Origin: Caulobacter sp. UNC279MFTsu5.1
GTDB lineage: Bacteria > Pseudomonadota > Alphaproteobacteria > Caulobacterales > Caulobacteraceae
Reading direction: 5' to 3'
NCBI RefSeq assembly: GCF_900114015.1
Contig: NZ_FORN01000019.1
Location: 28,251-92,250 of the forward strand
Length of the DNA stretch: 64,000 nucleotides
How positions within the stretch are numbered: the first letter of the stretch is position 1; the number at the start of each line of letters is the position of its first letter. Below the pieces are notes generated by a model that saw only the letters and a program-made list of their open reading frames with translations, was not told where the DNA came from and ran no database searches. Of this stretch, positions 54,954 to 63,566 are shown in pieces. The translations under genes and the position numbers were made by a program.

Positions 54954-55961
54954 TCAAGGGTGAGGCTCGGGCGCCGCCAGCCCCTGCTCGACCGGCGCCT
55001 CGCGGTCTACCGACAACACGCCGTCGGCTTCCTTCAGCTCCGCGACCTGGATGACGGTTCGCTGGCCGTAATAGGGGTCGGTCTTGGCCTGCGGTTCGTT
55101 CGACTGGTGGACGAAATAGTAGAGGAACGCCCTGCCCCCGCTGACCACCACATCGGGGTGCTGGCCCTTGGCGGTGTCGGTGGGCTGGCCCCCAGGCTGC
55201 TCCAGCAGGCGCGTCGGCTGCAGGGTCCAGGTCTCGGCATCGTCCGAGCGCAGGACGATCAGGCCCTTCCAGGCGTCGGCGACCATCCACCAGGCGCCTT
55301 TCCAGCGGAACACCTTGGGCCCCTCGGCGGCCATGTCGACCACCGGCTTGCCGCCGGTCTTCCAATGAACCAAGTCAGGGCTTTCGGCCGCCACGATCCG
55401 GCTGCCCTGGCGCTCGTCCTTGTACCAGAGGCGGTAGCGGCCGCCGACCTTGGCCACGCTGGCGTCGATCACCCGGTCCGAGCCCAGGTCCAGCGTGTCG
55501 CCGCAGGTCCAGGCCTTGAGGTCCTTGCTGGTCAGGTGGACGATCCGCGCCGTCGCGCCCGGCTCGCCCCAGCGATGGAACACGCCCGGCGCCACGGTCA
55601 GCCACATGTGATAGACGCCGCCCTCGGCGTAGAGCTCCGGGGCCCACAGGGTCTGGCCCGTGCAGGCGGCGGGGATCCTGGCCACGCCCCTGTAGCGCCA
55701 GGCCTTGCTGTCCTTCGACGTCGCCATGCCGATCGGCGTGGCGTGGACCCAGGCCACGTCCTGGGGGTCGGGGCTTTTCATCGTGGCGCGGCGGTTGGTG
55801 TAGAACATCACCCACTCGCGGCGGGCCTGGTCGAACACGATCGATACGTCGGCCGCGCCGTCGGTGACCGGATCACGATAGAGCGGCTTGGGGGCCGCCG
55901 CGGCCTGAGAAACGGCGGGCAGCGCCAGCGCGCAGATCAGAGCCAACGCCAGTCGTTTCAT
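54954..55961 (-). CDS. Secreted glycosyl-hydrolase-like (beta-propeller) protein
   Basis: 335 aa. Signal peptide of about 20 residues (MKRLALALICALALPAVSQA). The body shows propeller-like repeats of GH43/GH68/GH32-type enzymes: REWVMFYTNRRA, LWAPELYAEGGVYHMWLTVA, KVGGRYRLWYKDERQGSRIV, EGPKVFRWKGAWWMVADAWK. The catalytic acids cannot be assigned with confidence. Start at 55961 gives the signal peptide; the frame to 56015 adds a non-signal Arg-rich stretch. Confidence 0.8.
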   Translation of the reverse strand: MKRLALALICALALPAVSQAAAAPKPLYRDPVTDGAADVSIVFDQARREWVMFYTNRRATMKSPDPQDVAWVHATPIGMATSKDSKAWRYRGVARIPAACTGQTLWAPELYAEGGVYHMWLTVAPGVFHRWGEPGATARIVHLTSKDLKAWTCGDTLDLGSDRVIDASVAKVGGRYRLWYKDERQGSRIVAAESPDLVHWKTGGKPVVDMAAEGPKVFRWKGAWWMVADAWKGLIVLRSDDAETWTLQPTRLLEQPGGQPTDTAKGQHPDVVVSGGRAFLYYFVHQSNEPQAKTDPYYGQRTVIQVAELKEADGVLSVDREAPVEQGLAAPEPHP

Positions 55962-56026
55962 GCCGCTTCCCAGACGAACACGGCGCCTCGCCGCGAAGGG
56001 TCCGAGAGAGAGCATTTACTCCGGCA

Positions 56027-56070
56027 ATTGTCATCCCGGCTGGAGCGGAGCGGAAAGCCGGGATGACAAT
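56027..56070. repeat. Palindromic repeat with ATTGTCATCCCGGCT arms
   Basis: Perfect 15-bp arms ATTGTCATCCCGGCT (56027-56041) and AGCCGGGATGACAAT (56056-56070) around a 14-bp GC-rich loop. It lies between the DUF2807 gene stop and the start of the glycosidase-like gene, where it may also stop transcription. Same arm family as the element at 43662-43756. Confidence 0.8.
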
Positions 56071-56086
56071 GATAGAGGCCCCCGCC

Positions 56087-56932
56087 CTAGCGGCCGATGA
56101 TCACCTCGCCCGAGCCGGCCACCGACTTGTGGACCGGGCCGTTGGCCTTGGCGATGCGGACGTCGCCCGAGCCGGCGACCGACACCTCGACCGCGTCGGC
56201 CTCGCCGCCGAAATCGACATTGCCCGAGCCCATGATGCTGACCTCGACCGACCGCGAGCGGCCGCCGTTGACCGTGACGTCGCCGGAGCCGGCGATGTTG
56301 GCTTCCAGCTTGCCGTTGACGCTGGCGCTGGTCACCCCGCCGGAGCCGGCGATGTTGACCTCCAGGTCGCCGCCGATCTCCTGGGTCTTGACGTCGCCGG
56401 AACCGGCGATGTTGATCTCGGCCGAGCCGGCGCTGCCAGCCTTGGTGTCGCCCGAACCGGCCTGGCTCAGCTCCAGCTTGCCCCTGACGTTGGCCACGGT
56501 CCAGTCGCCGCAGCCGGCGTTGGAGAGCTCCAGGCGGTCGGTGCGACCGACGCTGCCGAACACCGCGCCGGCGGCCCCGACCTCGGCGTCCATCGGCACG
56601 CGGACCACGATCTGCGGGATATCCTCCCACTTCACGTCGCCGACGCCGCGCACGTAGACCACCGTCTTGCCCATCACCGTGTTGCAGCCGTTGATGCGGT
56701 TCCGGCGCAAGCCGCCGTCGACCGTCACGTCGGAGCCGTTCTGGCGGATGTTCAGCGGCAGGCTCTTGTTGGTGGTCAGGAATTCGACCTTCACGTCGCC
56801 GCGGGCCTCGGGCACCACGACCACCCGGGCCACGGCGTCCTTGATCTTCACGGACGGATTGGCGGCGGCGGCCCCGGCGAAGCCCACAGCGGCGGCGGTG
56901 GTGGCGGTGGCCAGGAGCAGAAGAGCGCGCAT
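56087..56932 (-). CDS. DUF2807 (head-GIN) repeat protein, exported
   Basis: 281 aa. Signal peptide (MRALLLLATATTAAAVGFAG). The C-terminal two thirds is a beta-helix of about 20-residue repeats built on (I/V)AGSGDV motifs: AGSGDTK, AGSGDVK, AGSGGVT, AGSGDVT, MGSGNVD, AGSGDVR, AGSGEVI. This is the DUF2807/putative auto-transporter adhesin head-GIN pattern. Envelope protein of unknown role. Start at 56932 has GAGGGAAC upstream. Confidence 0.88.
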   Translation of the reverse strand: MRALLLLATATTAAAVGFAGAAAANPSVKIKDAVARVVVVPEARGDVKVEFLTTNKSLPLNIRQNGSDVTVDGGLRRNRINGCNTVMGKTVVYVRGVGDVKWEDIPQIVVRVPMDAEVGAAGAVFGSVGRTDRLELSNAGCGDWTVANVRGKLELSQAGSGDTKAGSAGSAEINIAGSGDVKTQEIGGDLEVNIAGSGGVTSASVNGKLEANIAGSGDVTVNGGRSRSVEVSIMGSGNVDFGGEADAVEVSVAGSGDVRIAKANGPVHKSVAGSGEVIIGR

Positions 56933-57043
56933 CGGTGTTCCCTCGAAGCAAAACGTTTGTTGAGGGAAAGCTAGCCGCGCCCCCATCGAGAAACGACTTA
57001 ATTCGAGGTCATGACCCGGTTGTCATGATTGGGCCGCAATTGC

Positions 57044-59359
57044 TTAGTTCGGCATGACGTTCTCGTTCACGACGCTCGCGGCCAGCCGCACGGGAACCGA
57101 CTTGTAGGCCGGCGTGCCGCTGCGGCGGTCATGGTCCTCCAGCGCCACCAGCACGTTGGTCTCGGGATAGTAGGCGGCCAGGCAGCCGCGCGGGATGTCC
57201 CGCTCGACCAGGGTGAAGCCGCGCACCGCCCGTCGTCCGGTGTCGTCGAAGGCGGCCGTCAGGTCGATGCGGTCGCCGGCCTTCAGGCCCCGCGCGGCGA
57301 TGTCGTCGGGATGGGCGAAGACCACGTCGCGGCGGCCGAACACCCCGCGATAGCGGTCGTTCTGGCCGTAAATGGTGGTGTTGTACTGGTCGTGGCTGCG
57401 CAAGGTGGTCAGCAGCAGCACGTCGGCCTGGCTGCGCCGGGCGTCCTGGCCGTCGCGGCGATGGGCCAGGAACTGGGCCTTGCCGCTGGGAGTCTTCCAG
57501 ACGCGGTCGGACGGCGGGACCGGCAGGCGGAAGCCGCCCGGTTGGCGCACGCGCGCATTATAATTGGCGAACGCCTCGGGGAAGACCGCCTCGATCAGGT
57601 CGCGGATCCGGTCGTAGTCGGCGGCCAGGCCCGGCCAGTCGACGATGTCGTCCGGCCCGAACAGGGCCGCCCCGATGCCGGCGACGATGGCCGGCTCGGA
57701 CTTCAGCTGATCCGAGGCCGGGGCGTTCAGGCCGCGCGAGGCGTGGACCATCGACATCGAGTCCTCGACCGTCACCGCCTGGCGGCCGCCGGCCTGCACG
57801 TCGATCTCGGTGCGGCCCAGGCACGGCAGCAGCAGGCTTTCGGCGCCGTGCAGCAGGTGGGTGCGGTTCAGCTTGGTGGCGACATGGACCGTCAGCCCGA
57901 CCTTGCGGATCGCCGCGAAGGTCCGGGTCGGATCGGGCGCGGCGACCGCGAAATTGCCGCCCAGGCCCAGGAACACCCGGGTCTGGCCCGCCTCCATGGC
58001 CGCGATCGTCTCGACCACCGTGTGGCCGTGCTCGCGCGGCGACTTGAAGGCGAACACCCGGTCCATCGAGTCCAGGAACGCCGCCGAGGGCTTCTCCCAG
58101 ATCCCGACCGTGCGGTCGCCCTGGACGTTGGAGTGGCCGCGCAGCGGGCAGATCCCCGCCCCCGGCCGGCCGATATTGCCCTTCAGCAGCAGCAGGTTGA
58201 CCAGCTGCTGCACGGTGCTGGACGAGCTGCGGTGCTGGGTCAGGCCCATGCCGTAGCAGAGGATCGTCGCCTTGGCGTTGGCGTAGGCCCGGGCCGCCTC
58301 CTCGATCTGGGCCCGCGACAGGCCCGAGCCCGCTTCGATCTCGTCCCAGCTCAGCTCCTCGACGACGGCCTTGACCGCCTCGAAGCCTTCGGTGTGCTCG
58401 GCGATGAAGGCGCGGTCGAGGACTGTCCCCTGGCTTTCCGCGTCCAGGGCCAGCACCGCCTTCATGATCCCCTGCACCGCCAGGGCGTCGCCGCCGATGG
58501 CCACCTGGTAATAGGCCGAGGCGATCGGGGTCGAGCCCAGGGTCGCCATCTCGACCGGGTCCTGCGGCGCGGCGAACTTCTCCAGCGCGCGCTCCTTCAG
58601 CGGATTGAACGCCAGGATCGTCGCCCCGCGCCGCGAGGCGTCGCGCAGGGTGGTCATCATCCGCGGATGGTTGGTGCCGGGGTTGTGGCCGAAGCTGAGG
58701 ATCAGGTCGGCGTGGTCGAAATCGTCCAGCGTGACCGAGCCCTTGCCCATGCCGATCGAGTCCGGCAAGCCGACGCTGGTCGGCTCGTGGCACATGTTCG
58801 AGCAGTCGGGGAAATTGTTGGTCCCCACCCGCCGGCCCAGCAGCTGGAACAGGAACGCCGCCTCGTTCGAAGCCCGGCCCGAGGCGTAGAACTCGGCCTG
58901 GTCGGGATGGTCCAGCGCCCGCAAGGCGTCGGCCGTCCGCCCGAACGCCTCGTCCCAGGCGATGGGGACATAGCGGTCGGTCGCCCGGTCATAGGCCATC
59001 GGATGGGTCAGGCGGCCCAGGTCCTCCAGGGCGTGGTCGCTCCAGGTCAGGAGCTCGGTCACCGTGTGGGCGGCGAACACCTGCGGCGTGGCGCGCTTGG
59101 AGGTCGCCTCCCAGGCCACGGCCTTGGCTCCGTTCTCGCAGAACTCGAACGACGAGGTGTGCTTGGGGTCGGGCCAGGCGCAGCCGGGGCAGTCGAAGCC
59201 CTCCGGCTGGTTGGCGCGCAGCAGGGTCTTGCCGCCTTCGATCACCGTCTCCTGGTCGGTCAGCGCCCCGGCCACCGCCTTCAGCGCGCCCCAGCCGCCG
59301 GCGGCGTTGTCGTAGCGGTGGATGCCGGGAACGCCCGCGTTCGGTTTGCGATCGGCCAT
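57044..59359 (-). CDS. FdhF/YdeP-family molybdopterin oxidoreductase (formate dehydrogenase-like)
   Basis: 771 aa. N-terminus FDCPGCAWPDPKHTSSFEFC has Cys57, Cys60 and Cys74 for an iron-sulfur site; the putative molybdenum ligand is Cys190 in NMCHEPTSVGLPDSIGMGKG. The block GNIGRPGAGICPLRGHSNVQ is typical of the YdeP group, distinct from respiratory FDH. Probably cytosolic, binds bis-MGD. FdhD is encoded directly upstream and would supply sulfur. E. coli YdeP is linked to acid resistance; the substrate here is not known. Confidence 0.9.
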   Translation of the reverse strand: MADRKPNAGVPGIHRYDNAAGGWGALKAVAGALTDQETVIEGGKTLLRANQPEGFDCPGCAWPDPKHTSSFEFCENGAKAVAWEATSKRATPQVFAAHTVTELLTWSDHALEDLGRLTHPMAYDRATDRYVPIAWDEAFGRTADALRALDHPDQAEFYASGRASNEAAFLFQLLGRRVGTNNFPDCSNMCHEPTSVGLPDSIGMGKGSVTLDDFDHADLILSFGHNPGTNHPRMMTTLRDASRRGATILAFNPLKERALEKFAAPQDPVEMATLGSTPIASAYYQVAIGGDALAVQGIMKAVLALDAESQGTVLDRAFIAEHTEGFEAVKAVVEELSWDEIEAGSGLSRAQIEEAARAYANAKATILCYGMGLTQHRSSSSTVQQLVNLLLLKGNIGRPGAGICPLRGHSNVQGDRTVGIWEKPSAAFLDSMDRVFAFKSPREHGHTVVETIAAMEAGQTRVFLGLGGNFAVAAPDPTRTFAAIRKVGLTVHVATKLNRTHLLHGAESLLLPCLGRTEIDVQAGGRQAVTVEDSMSMVHASRGLNAPASDQLKSEPAIVAGIGAALFGPDDIVDWPGLAADYDRIRDLIEAVFPEAFANYNARVRQPGGFRLPVPPSDRVWKTPSGKAQFLAHRRDGQDARRSQADVLLLTTLRSHDQYNTTIYGQNDRYRGVFGRRDVVFAHPDDIAARGLKAGDRIDLTAAFDDTGRRAVRGFTLVERDIPRGCLAAYYPETNVLVALEDHDRRSGTPAYKSVPVRLAASVVNENVMPN

Positions 59360-60175
59360 TTAAGCGGGCTCCGGAACAGCGTCGAGCAGGCGCTCGGCAT
59401 AGGTGAAGACGGTGTGCCCGTCGGCGCGGGCCAGGGCGACCAGGGTCAGGCCGGACTCCTCGGCCCGGCGGATCGCCAGGTCGGTGGGGGCCGAGACCGC
59501 CACCAGGATCGAACACCCCATCCGCACGGTCTTCTCGACCATCTCGAACGAGCAGCGGCTGGTGACCAGCACGAAGCCCTCCGAGGCGTCGCGCCCTTCG
59601 CGGGCCATCGCCCCGGCCAGCTTGTCCAGGGCGTTGTGGCGGCCGACGTCCTCGCGGACCAGGATCAGCGCGCCGTCGGCGTCCGCGAACGCCGCGGCGT
59701 GGGTGGCCCGGGTCAGGCGGCCCAGGGCCTGGACGTCGTCCAGGGCGTCGACCGCCCGCTGCACGGCCTGGTGCGAGACCCGTGCGCCGGCCTCCAGGCG
59801 CGGCAGCGGCCGCACCGCGTCGGCCAGGCGCTGCACGCCGCACAGCCCGCAGCTGGACCGCCCCTCCAGGGTGCGCGGCCGCGCCTTGCGCTGGATCGTC
59901 CCGGCCTTGAGCCGGACGTCGGCCAGGATCCCCAGGTCGGTCTCGGTGACCTCGACATCGACGATATCCTCGGCGCGCGCCACCGCCTCGGTCACGGTGA
60001 AGCCCCGGGCCAGGTCCCCGACATCGTCCGGGGTGGCCATCAGCACGGTGTGGGGCCGGCCATCGAACGACAGGCCCACGGCGACTTCCTGGGGCGTGGC
60101 GCGAGCGACGGTCTGGGACCCGGCCGCGACCCGCCACTGGAGGGCGGAACGGCGTTGAGCGGCGGCTTTCGACAT
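59360..60175 (-). CDS. fdhD: FdhD, sulfurtransferase for formate dehydrogenase maturation
   Basis: 271 aa. The catalytic CxxC lies at Cys109-Cys112 (SSCGLCG). Other FdhD blocks are MATPDDVGDLARGFTVTEA and GFVLVTSRCSFEMVEKTVRM. FdhD passes sulfur from IscS to the Mo cofactor of FDH. Its stop is directly next to the start of the FdhF-like gene. Divergent from the cNMP/reductase gene with 66 bp between starts. Confidence 0.95.
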   Translation of the reverse strand: MSKAAAQRRSALQWRVAAGSQTVARATPQEVAVGLSFDGRPHTVLMATPDDVGDLARGFTVTEAVARAEDIVDVEVTETDLGILADVRLKAGTIQRKARPRTLEGRSSCGLCGVQRLADAVRPLPRLEAGARVSHQAVQRAVDALDDVQALGRLTRATHAAAFADADGALILVREDVGRHNALDKLAGAMAREGRDASEGFVLVTSRCSFEMVEKTVRMGCSILVAVSAPTDLAIRRAEESGLTLVALARADGHTVFTYAERLLDAVPEPA

Positions 60176-60241
60176 GGCCGGAGTCTACCGCCTGGCCGCC
60201 CCCATCTCCAACCCCGAAGCCTTCGGCCCGTTCAGGACGAC

Positions 60242-61972
60242 ATGAACGTTCAAATTCCGTCGCGCGTGGCGGATGACCAAACGGCGATCCTGACGCACTC
60301 TAGGGCCATGGCCATCATCGACACCCGCCGCGACCAGATGTTCCCGATCCTCAAGCCGGAGGAGATCGACCGCATCCGCCGGTTCGGCGACATCGCCCAC
60401 GCCAGGGCCGGCGCCGTGCTGGCCAAGGCCGGCGAGGTCTCGCCCGGGGTCATGGTGGTGCTGGAGGGCGCCGCCCGGGTCACCCGCCGCGACGCGCTGG
60501 ACGAAACCCACCTGATCGTCGAGCACGGCCCGGGGGCCTTCATCGGCGAACTGGCCCAGCTGTCGGGCCGGCCGTCCCTGGTCGACGTCCACGCCGTGAC
60601 CGACCTGGAGGTGCTTCGCATCAAGCCCGAACGGCTGCGCGCGGTGCTGATCGCCGAGGCCGAGCTGGGCGAGCGGATCATGCGGGCCCTGATCCTGCGC
60701 CGGGTCGGGTTGCTGGAAACAGGGGCCGGCGGCCCGGTGATCATCGGCCGCGCCGCCGACGGCGAGGTCATCCGCCTGTCCGGCTTCCTGGGCCGCAACG
60801 GCCATCCCTACAAGCACCTGGACCCCGACGCCGTCGACTGCGCCAAGGTGCTGATCGAACGGTTCTCGGTCGACGAGGCCGAGCTGCCGATCGTGCTGTG
60901 CCCGGGCGGCCAGCTTCTGCGCCATCCGTCCAACGCCGAGCTGGCCCGCTGCATCGGCATGGTCGGCGACCTGGATCCCCGCCGGGTCTACGACGTGGCC
61001 GTGGTCGGGGCCGGGCCGGCGGGCCTGGCCACCGCCGTCTACGCCGCCTCCGAGGGCCTGTCGGTGCTGGTGCTGGACACCCGGGCGTTCGGCGGCCAGG
61101 CCGGGGCCTCGGCCCGGATCGAGAACTATCTGGGCTTCCCCACCGGGGTGTCGGGCATGGCCCTGATGGCCCGCGCCTACAACCAGGCCCAGAAGTTCGG
61201 CGCCAACCTGGCCATTCCCGACGAGGTGGCCAGCCTGGAATGCGCCGCCGACGCCGGCCAAAGCGCCCTCGACGGCTACCACCTGAAGCTGGTCAGCGGC
61301 GAGACCACCCAGGCCAGGACCGTGGTGATCGCCAGCGGCGCCCGCTACCGGCGGCTGGACGTGGCCAATCTGGACCAGTTCGAGGGCAGCAGCGTCCACT
61401 ACTGGGCCTCGCCGCTCGAGGCCAAGCTGTGCGCCGGCCAGGAGGTGGCGCTGGTGGGAGCGGGCAACTCGGCGGGCCAGGCGGCGGTCTACCTGGCCAG
61501 CCAGGTCAAGAAGGTCTGGCTGTTGATCCGCGGCAAGAGCCTGGACGCCAGCATGTCGCGCTACCTGATCGACCGCATCAAGAGCCTGCCCAATATCGAG
61601 ATCGTCGCCCGCAACGAGATCGTCGAGCTGGAGGGCGAGGACGGCCAGCTGCGCGCCATTCGCCATCGCGACCTCGACACGGGCGAGCAGGTCCGCTGCG
61701 AGATCAGCCACCTGTTCCTGTTCATCGGGGCCGCGCCCAACACCGCCTGGCTGAACGAATGCCGGGTGGAGCTGGACAACCACGGCTTTGTCCGCACCGG
61801 CCAGGACCTGGCCCCTGGCCACCCCTCCCTGCAGACCAGCCGCCACGGCGTGTTCGCGATCGGCGACGTGCGGGCTGGCTCGGTCAAGCGCGTGGCGGCG
61901 GCGGTCGGCGAAGGCGCCCAGGTGGTGGCCGCGATCCACGCCTATCTGGCCGAGCCGGTGACGACGGCCTAG
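60242..61972 (+). CDS. cNMP-binding/thioredoxin-reductase-like fusion protein
   Basis: 576 aa. Residues about 35-150 are a Crp-type cyclic-nucleotide-binding fold (HGPGAFIGELAQLSGRPSLV). About 165-245 look like a thioredoxin/glutaredoxin-like domain without CxxC. From about 250 a TrxR-like domain begins: FAD motif AVVGAGPAGLATAVYA, GGQAGASARIENYLG, NADPH motif LVGAGNSAGQAAVYLAS and GVFAIGDVRAG. The redox CxxC of TrxR is missing: the place where CATCD is expected reads HYWASPLEAKLC. Start at 60242 (AGGAC 6 nt upstream); ATG 60308 is an alternative. Probably an electron-transfer or sensor flavoprotein. Confidence 0.85.
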   Translation: MNVQIPSRVADDQTAILTHSRAMAIIDTRRDQMFPILKPEEIDRIRRFGDIAHARAGAVLAKAGEVSPGVMVVLEGAARVTRRDALDETHLIVEHGPGAFIGELAQLSGRPSLVDVHAVTDLEVLRIKPERLRAVLIAEAELGERIMRALILRRVGLLETGAGGPVIIGRAADGEVIRLSGFLGRNGHPYKHLDPDAVDCAKVLIERFSVDEAELPIVLCPGGQLLRHPSNAELARCIGMVGDLDPRRVYDVAVVGAGPAGLATAVYAASEGLSVLVLDTRAFGGQAGASARIENYLGFPTGVSGMALMARAYNQAQKFGANLAIPDEVASLECAADAGQSALDGYHLKLVSGETTQARTVVIASGARYRRLDVANLDQFEGSSVHYWASPLEAKLCAGQEVALVGAGNSAGQAAVYLASQVKKVWLLIRGKSLDASMSRYLIDRIKSLPNIEIVARNEIVELEGEDGQLRAIRHRDLDTGEQVRCEISHLFLFIGAAPNTAWLNECRVELDNHGFVRTGQDLAPGHPSLQTSRHGVFAIGDVRAGSVKRVAAAVGEGAQVVAAIHAYLAEPVTTA

Positions 61973-62045
61973 GTTACACATCCTTAAATTGCACCTTGCC
62001 GCGCCGTCTGTGATCGTCTCCCATCAACGCCAGGGGGACCGTCTC

Positions 62046-63407
62046 ATGAAGCTTTCGATCATCTCGCTCGGCGCGACGGGTCTGCTGCTGGCCGGTCCAG
62101 CCCTGGCCGCCGCGCCCAGCTGTCCGACGCCCGACTACGCCAAACAGGCCCGCGATCTGATGACGCCCTACCTGGAGGCCGAAAGCTTCAGTGGAACGAT
62201 CCTGGTGGCCAAGGACGGCGCGCCGGTCTGGCGCGAGAGCTTCGGCGCGGCCGACCGCGAGTGGGACGTCGCCAACACCGCCGACACGAAGTTCCGCCTC
62301 GGCTCGATCACCAAGCAGTTCACGGCCACCGCGATCCTGCAGCTGGTCGACCAGGGCAAGCTGTCGGTCGACGATCCGATCTCGAAATACTATGTCGACG
62401 CCCCGGCCGCCTGGTCGAAGGTGACGATCAAGCACCTTTTGACCCACACTTCGGGCATCCCCAGCTACACCGGCTTGCCCAAGTTCTTCGAGACCAGCTC
62501 CAAGCAGCCGCTCACCCCGGACGGGATCATCAAGCTGACCCGGGACATGCCCCTGGAGTTCGAACCGGGCGCGAAATACGCCTACGACAACACCGGCTAC
62601 ATCCTCCTGGGCTATGTGATCGAGAAGGTCTCGGGCCAGACCTATGCCGATTACGTGGCCCAGCACATCTTCACGCCGCTGGGTATGAAGGACACCGGCT
62701 ATGACGTCAGCGAGACCATCCTGCGCCACCGCGCCTCGGGCTATAAGCCCACCAAGGACGGCTGGCGGAACGCCGACTATCTGGACATGACCCTGCCCTA
62801 CGCGGCCGGCTCGCTCTATTCGACGGTCGGCGACCTGCTGATCTGGGATCGGGCCCTGACCGAGGGCAAGATCCTGACGCCGGCGTCGCGGCAGGCGATG
62901 TTCACCGACTACGGCAACCACTACGGCTTCGGCTGGGGGATCAAGCCGGTCGCCGGGCATGAACAGGTCTCGCACGGCGGCGGCATCAACGGCTTCAGCA
63001 CCGGCATCAGCCGCTATCCCCAGGACGGCGTCGTCGCCATCGTGCTGGCCAACTACATGGGCTCACCATCCAACAGCATCGCCGAGAACCTGGCCGGACT
63101 GTGCGTGGGAACCTGGCAGCCGCCCAAGGCGATCACCCTGCCCGTCGCCACGCTGGACCGCTATGTCGGCGCCTATGTCCTGTCGCCGACCTTCACCCTG
63201 ACGATCACCCGCCAGGGCGACCAGCTGATCAGCCAGGGGACGAACCAGCCTTCCGCGCCGATCTATCCCAGCGCCCCGGGCGAGTTCTTCCTCAAGATCG
63301 TCAACGCCCAGATCAGCTTCACCCAGGCCGGCGACGCTCCGGCCACGGCCTTGGTCCTGCACCAGGGCGGCCGCGACACGACCGCGCCGAGGGCGGCGAA
63401 GCCTTAA
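62046..63407 (+). CDS. Serine hydrolase of the beta-lactamase/esterase (class C-like) family
   Basis: 453 aa. Signal peptide of about 22 residues (MKLSIISLGATGLLLAGPAL). Catalytic Ser87-x-x-Lys90 (SITK), YDN in KYAYDNTGY, and HGGG in SHGGGINGFSTG at the KTG position. These signs fit penicillin-binding/esterase-type class C enzymes, many of which are peptidases or esterases and not beta-lactamases. A C-terminal beta domain of about 100 residues follows. ATG at 62046 has AGGGGG upstream. Confidence 0.92.
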   Translation: MKLSIISLGATGLLLAGPALAAAPSCPTPDYAKQARDLMTPYLEAESFSGTILVAKDGAPVWRESFGAADREWDVANTADTKFRLGSITKQFTATAILQLVDQGKLSVDDPISKYYVDAPAAWSKVTIKHLLTHTSGIPSYTGLPKFFETSSKQPLTPDGIIKLTRDMPLEFEPGAKYAYDNTGYILLGYVIEKVSGQTYADYVAQHIFTPLGMKDTGYDVSETILRHRASGYKPTKDGWRNADYLDMTLPYAAGSLYSTVGDLLIWDRALTEGKILTPASRQAMFTDYGNHYGFGWGIKPVAGHEQVSHGGGINGFSTGISRYPQDGVVAIVLANYMGSPSNSIAENLAGLCVGTWQPPKAITLPVATLDRYVGAYVLSPTFTLTITRQGDQLISQGTNQPSAPIYPSAPGEFFLKIVNAQISFTQAGDAPATALVLHQGGRDTTAPRAAKP

Positions 63408-63422
63408 AGCCCCCCAAAGCAA

Positions 63423-63450
63423 AAGGCCCCGGAGTTTCCTCCGGGGCCTT
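63423..63450 (-). terminator. Intrinsic terminator between tuf and the serine hydrolase gene
   Basis: Perfect 12-bp stem AAGGCCCCGGAG (63423-63434) and CTCCGGGGCCTT (63439-63450) with a 4-nt loop. On the - strand TTTTGCTTT follows, so it best terminates tuf; on the + strand it can also serve the serine hydrolase gene, which ends 15 bp before it. Confidence 0.8.
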
Positions 63451-63482
63451 CGCATTGTCAGCCGAAGCTAGATCGTTCGAGA

Positions 63483-63500
63483 CTACTCGACGATCTTGGC
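63483..63500 (-). pseudogene. Second copy of the EF-Tu C-terminal codons (AKIVE-stop)
   Basis: Read on the - strand, 63500-63483 is GCC AAG ATC GTC GAG TAG, that is A-K-I-V-E-stop, the same end as the real tuf gene, whose last codons are GCG AAA ATC GTT GAA TAA. Four of the five sense codons differ, all synonymously. It lies 50-70 bp past the real stop and 33 bp before the tuf terminator, so it may be the older end of tuf. The match is short, so chance is not excluded. Confidence 0.5.
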
Positions 63501-63502
63501 GC

Positions 63503-63526
63503 GCCAGAAACGCATGCGTTTCTGGC
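63503..63526. repeat. Perfect 24-bp palindrome downstream of tuf
   Basis: Arms GCCAGAAACGCA (63503-63514) and TGCGTTTCTGGC (63515-63526) abut without a loop. It separates the real tuf end from the second AKIVE-stop copy. No similar element is seen elsewhere in the window. Confidence 0.85.
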
Positions 63527-63542
63527 CGCTAAGCATGGTCGT

Positions 63543-63566
63543 GAAAATCGTTATTCAACGATTTTC
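63543..63566. repeat. Hairpin overlapping the tuf stop codon
   Basis: GAAAATCGTT (63543-63552) and AACGATTTTC (63557-63566) form a perfect 10-bp stem with a 4-nt loop ATTC. The right arm is the last codons of tuf (AAA ATC GTT) and the loop contains the rest of GAA-TAA, so the stop codon is inside the hairpin. Confidence 0.8.

Noticed and set aside
57029..60241. Very long + strand open frame (1647 codons in all) running into the cNMP/reductase gene
   Set aside because: The part before 60242 lies antisense to the FdhF-like gene and fdhD, is rich in Arg/Gly/His as GC-rich shadow frames are, and has no domain; only the part from 60242 is real.
62046..63407. Beta-lactamase resistance call for the serine hydrolase
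   Set aside because: SxxK, YxN and HGGG motifs are shared by esterases and peptidases of this fold; the extra C-terminal domain argues for a non-resistance role.
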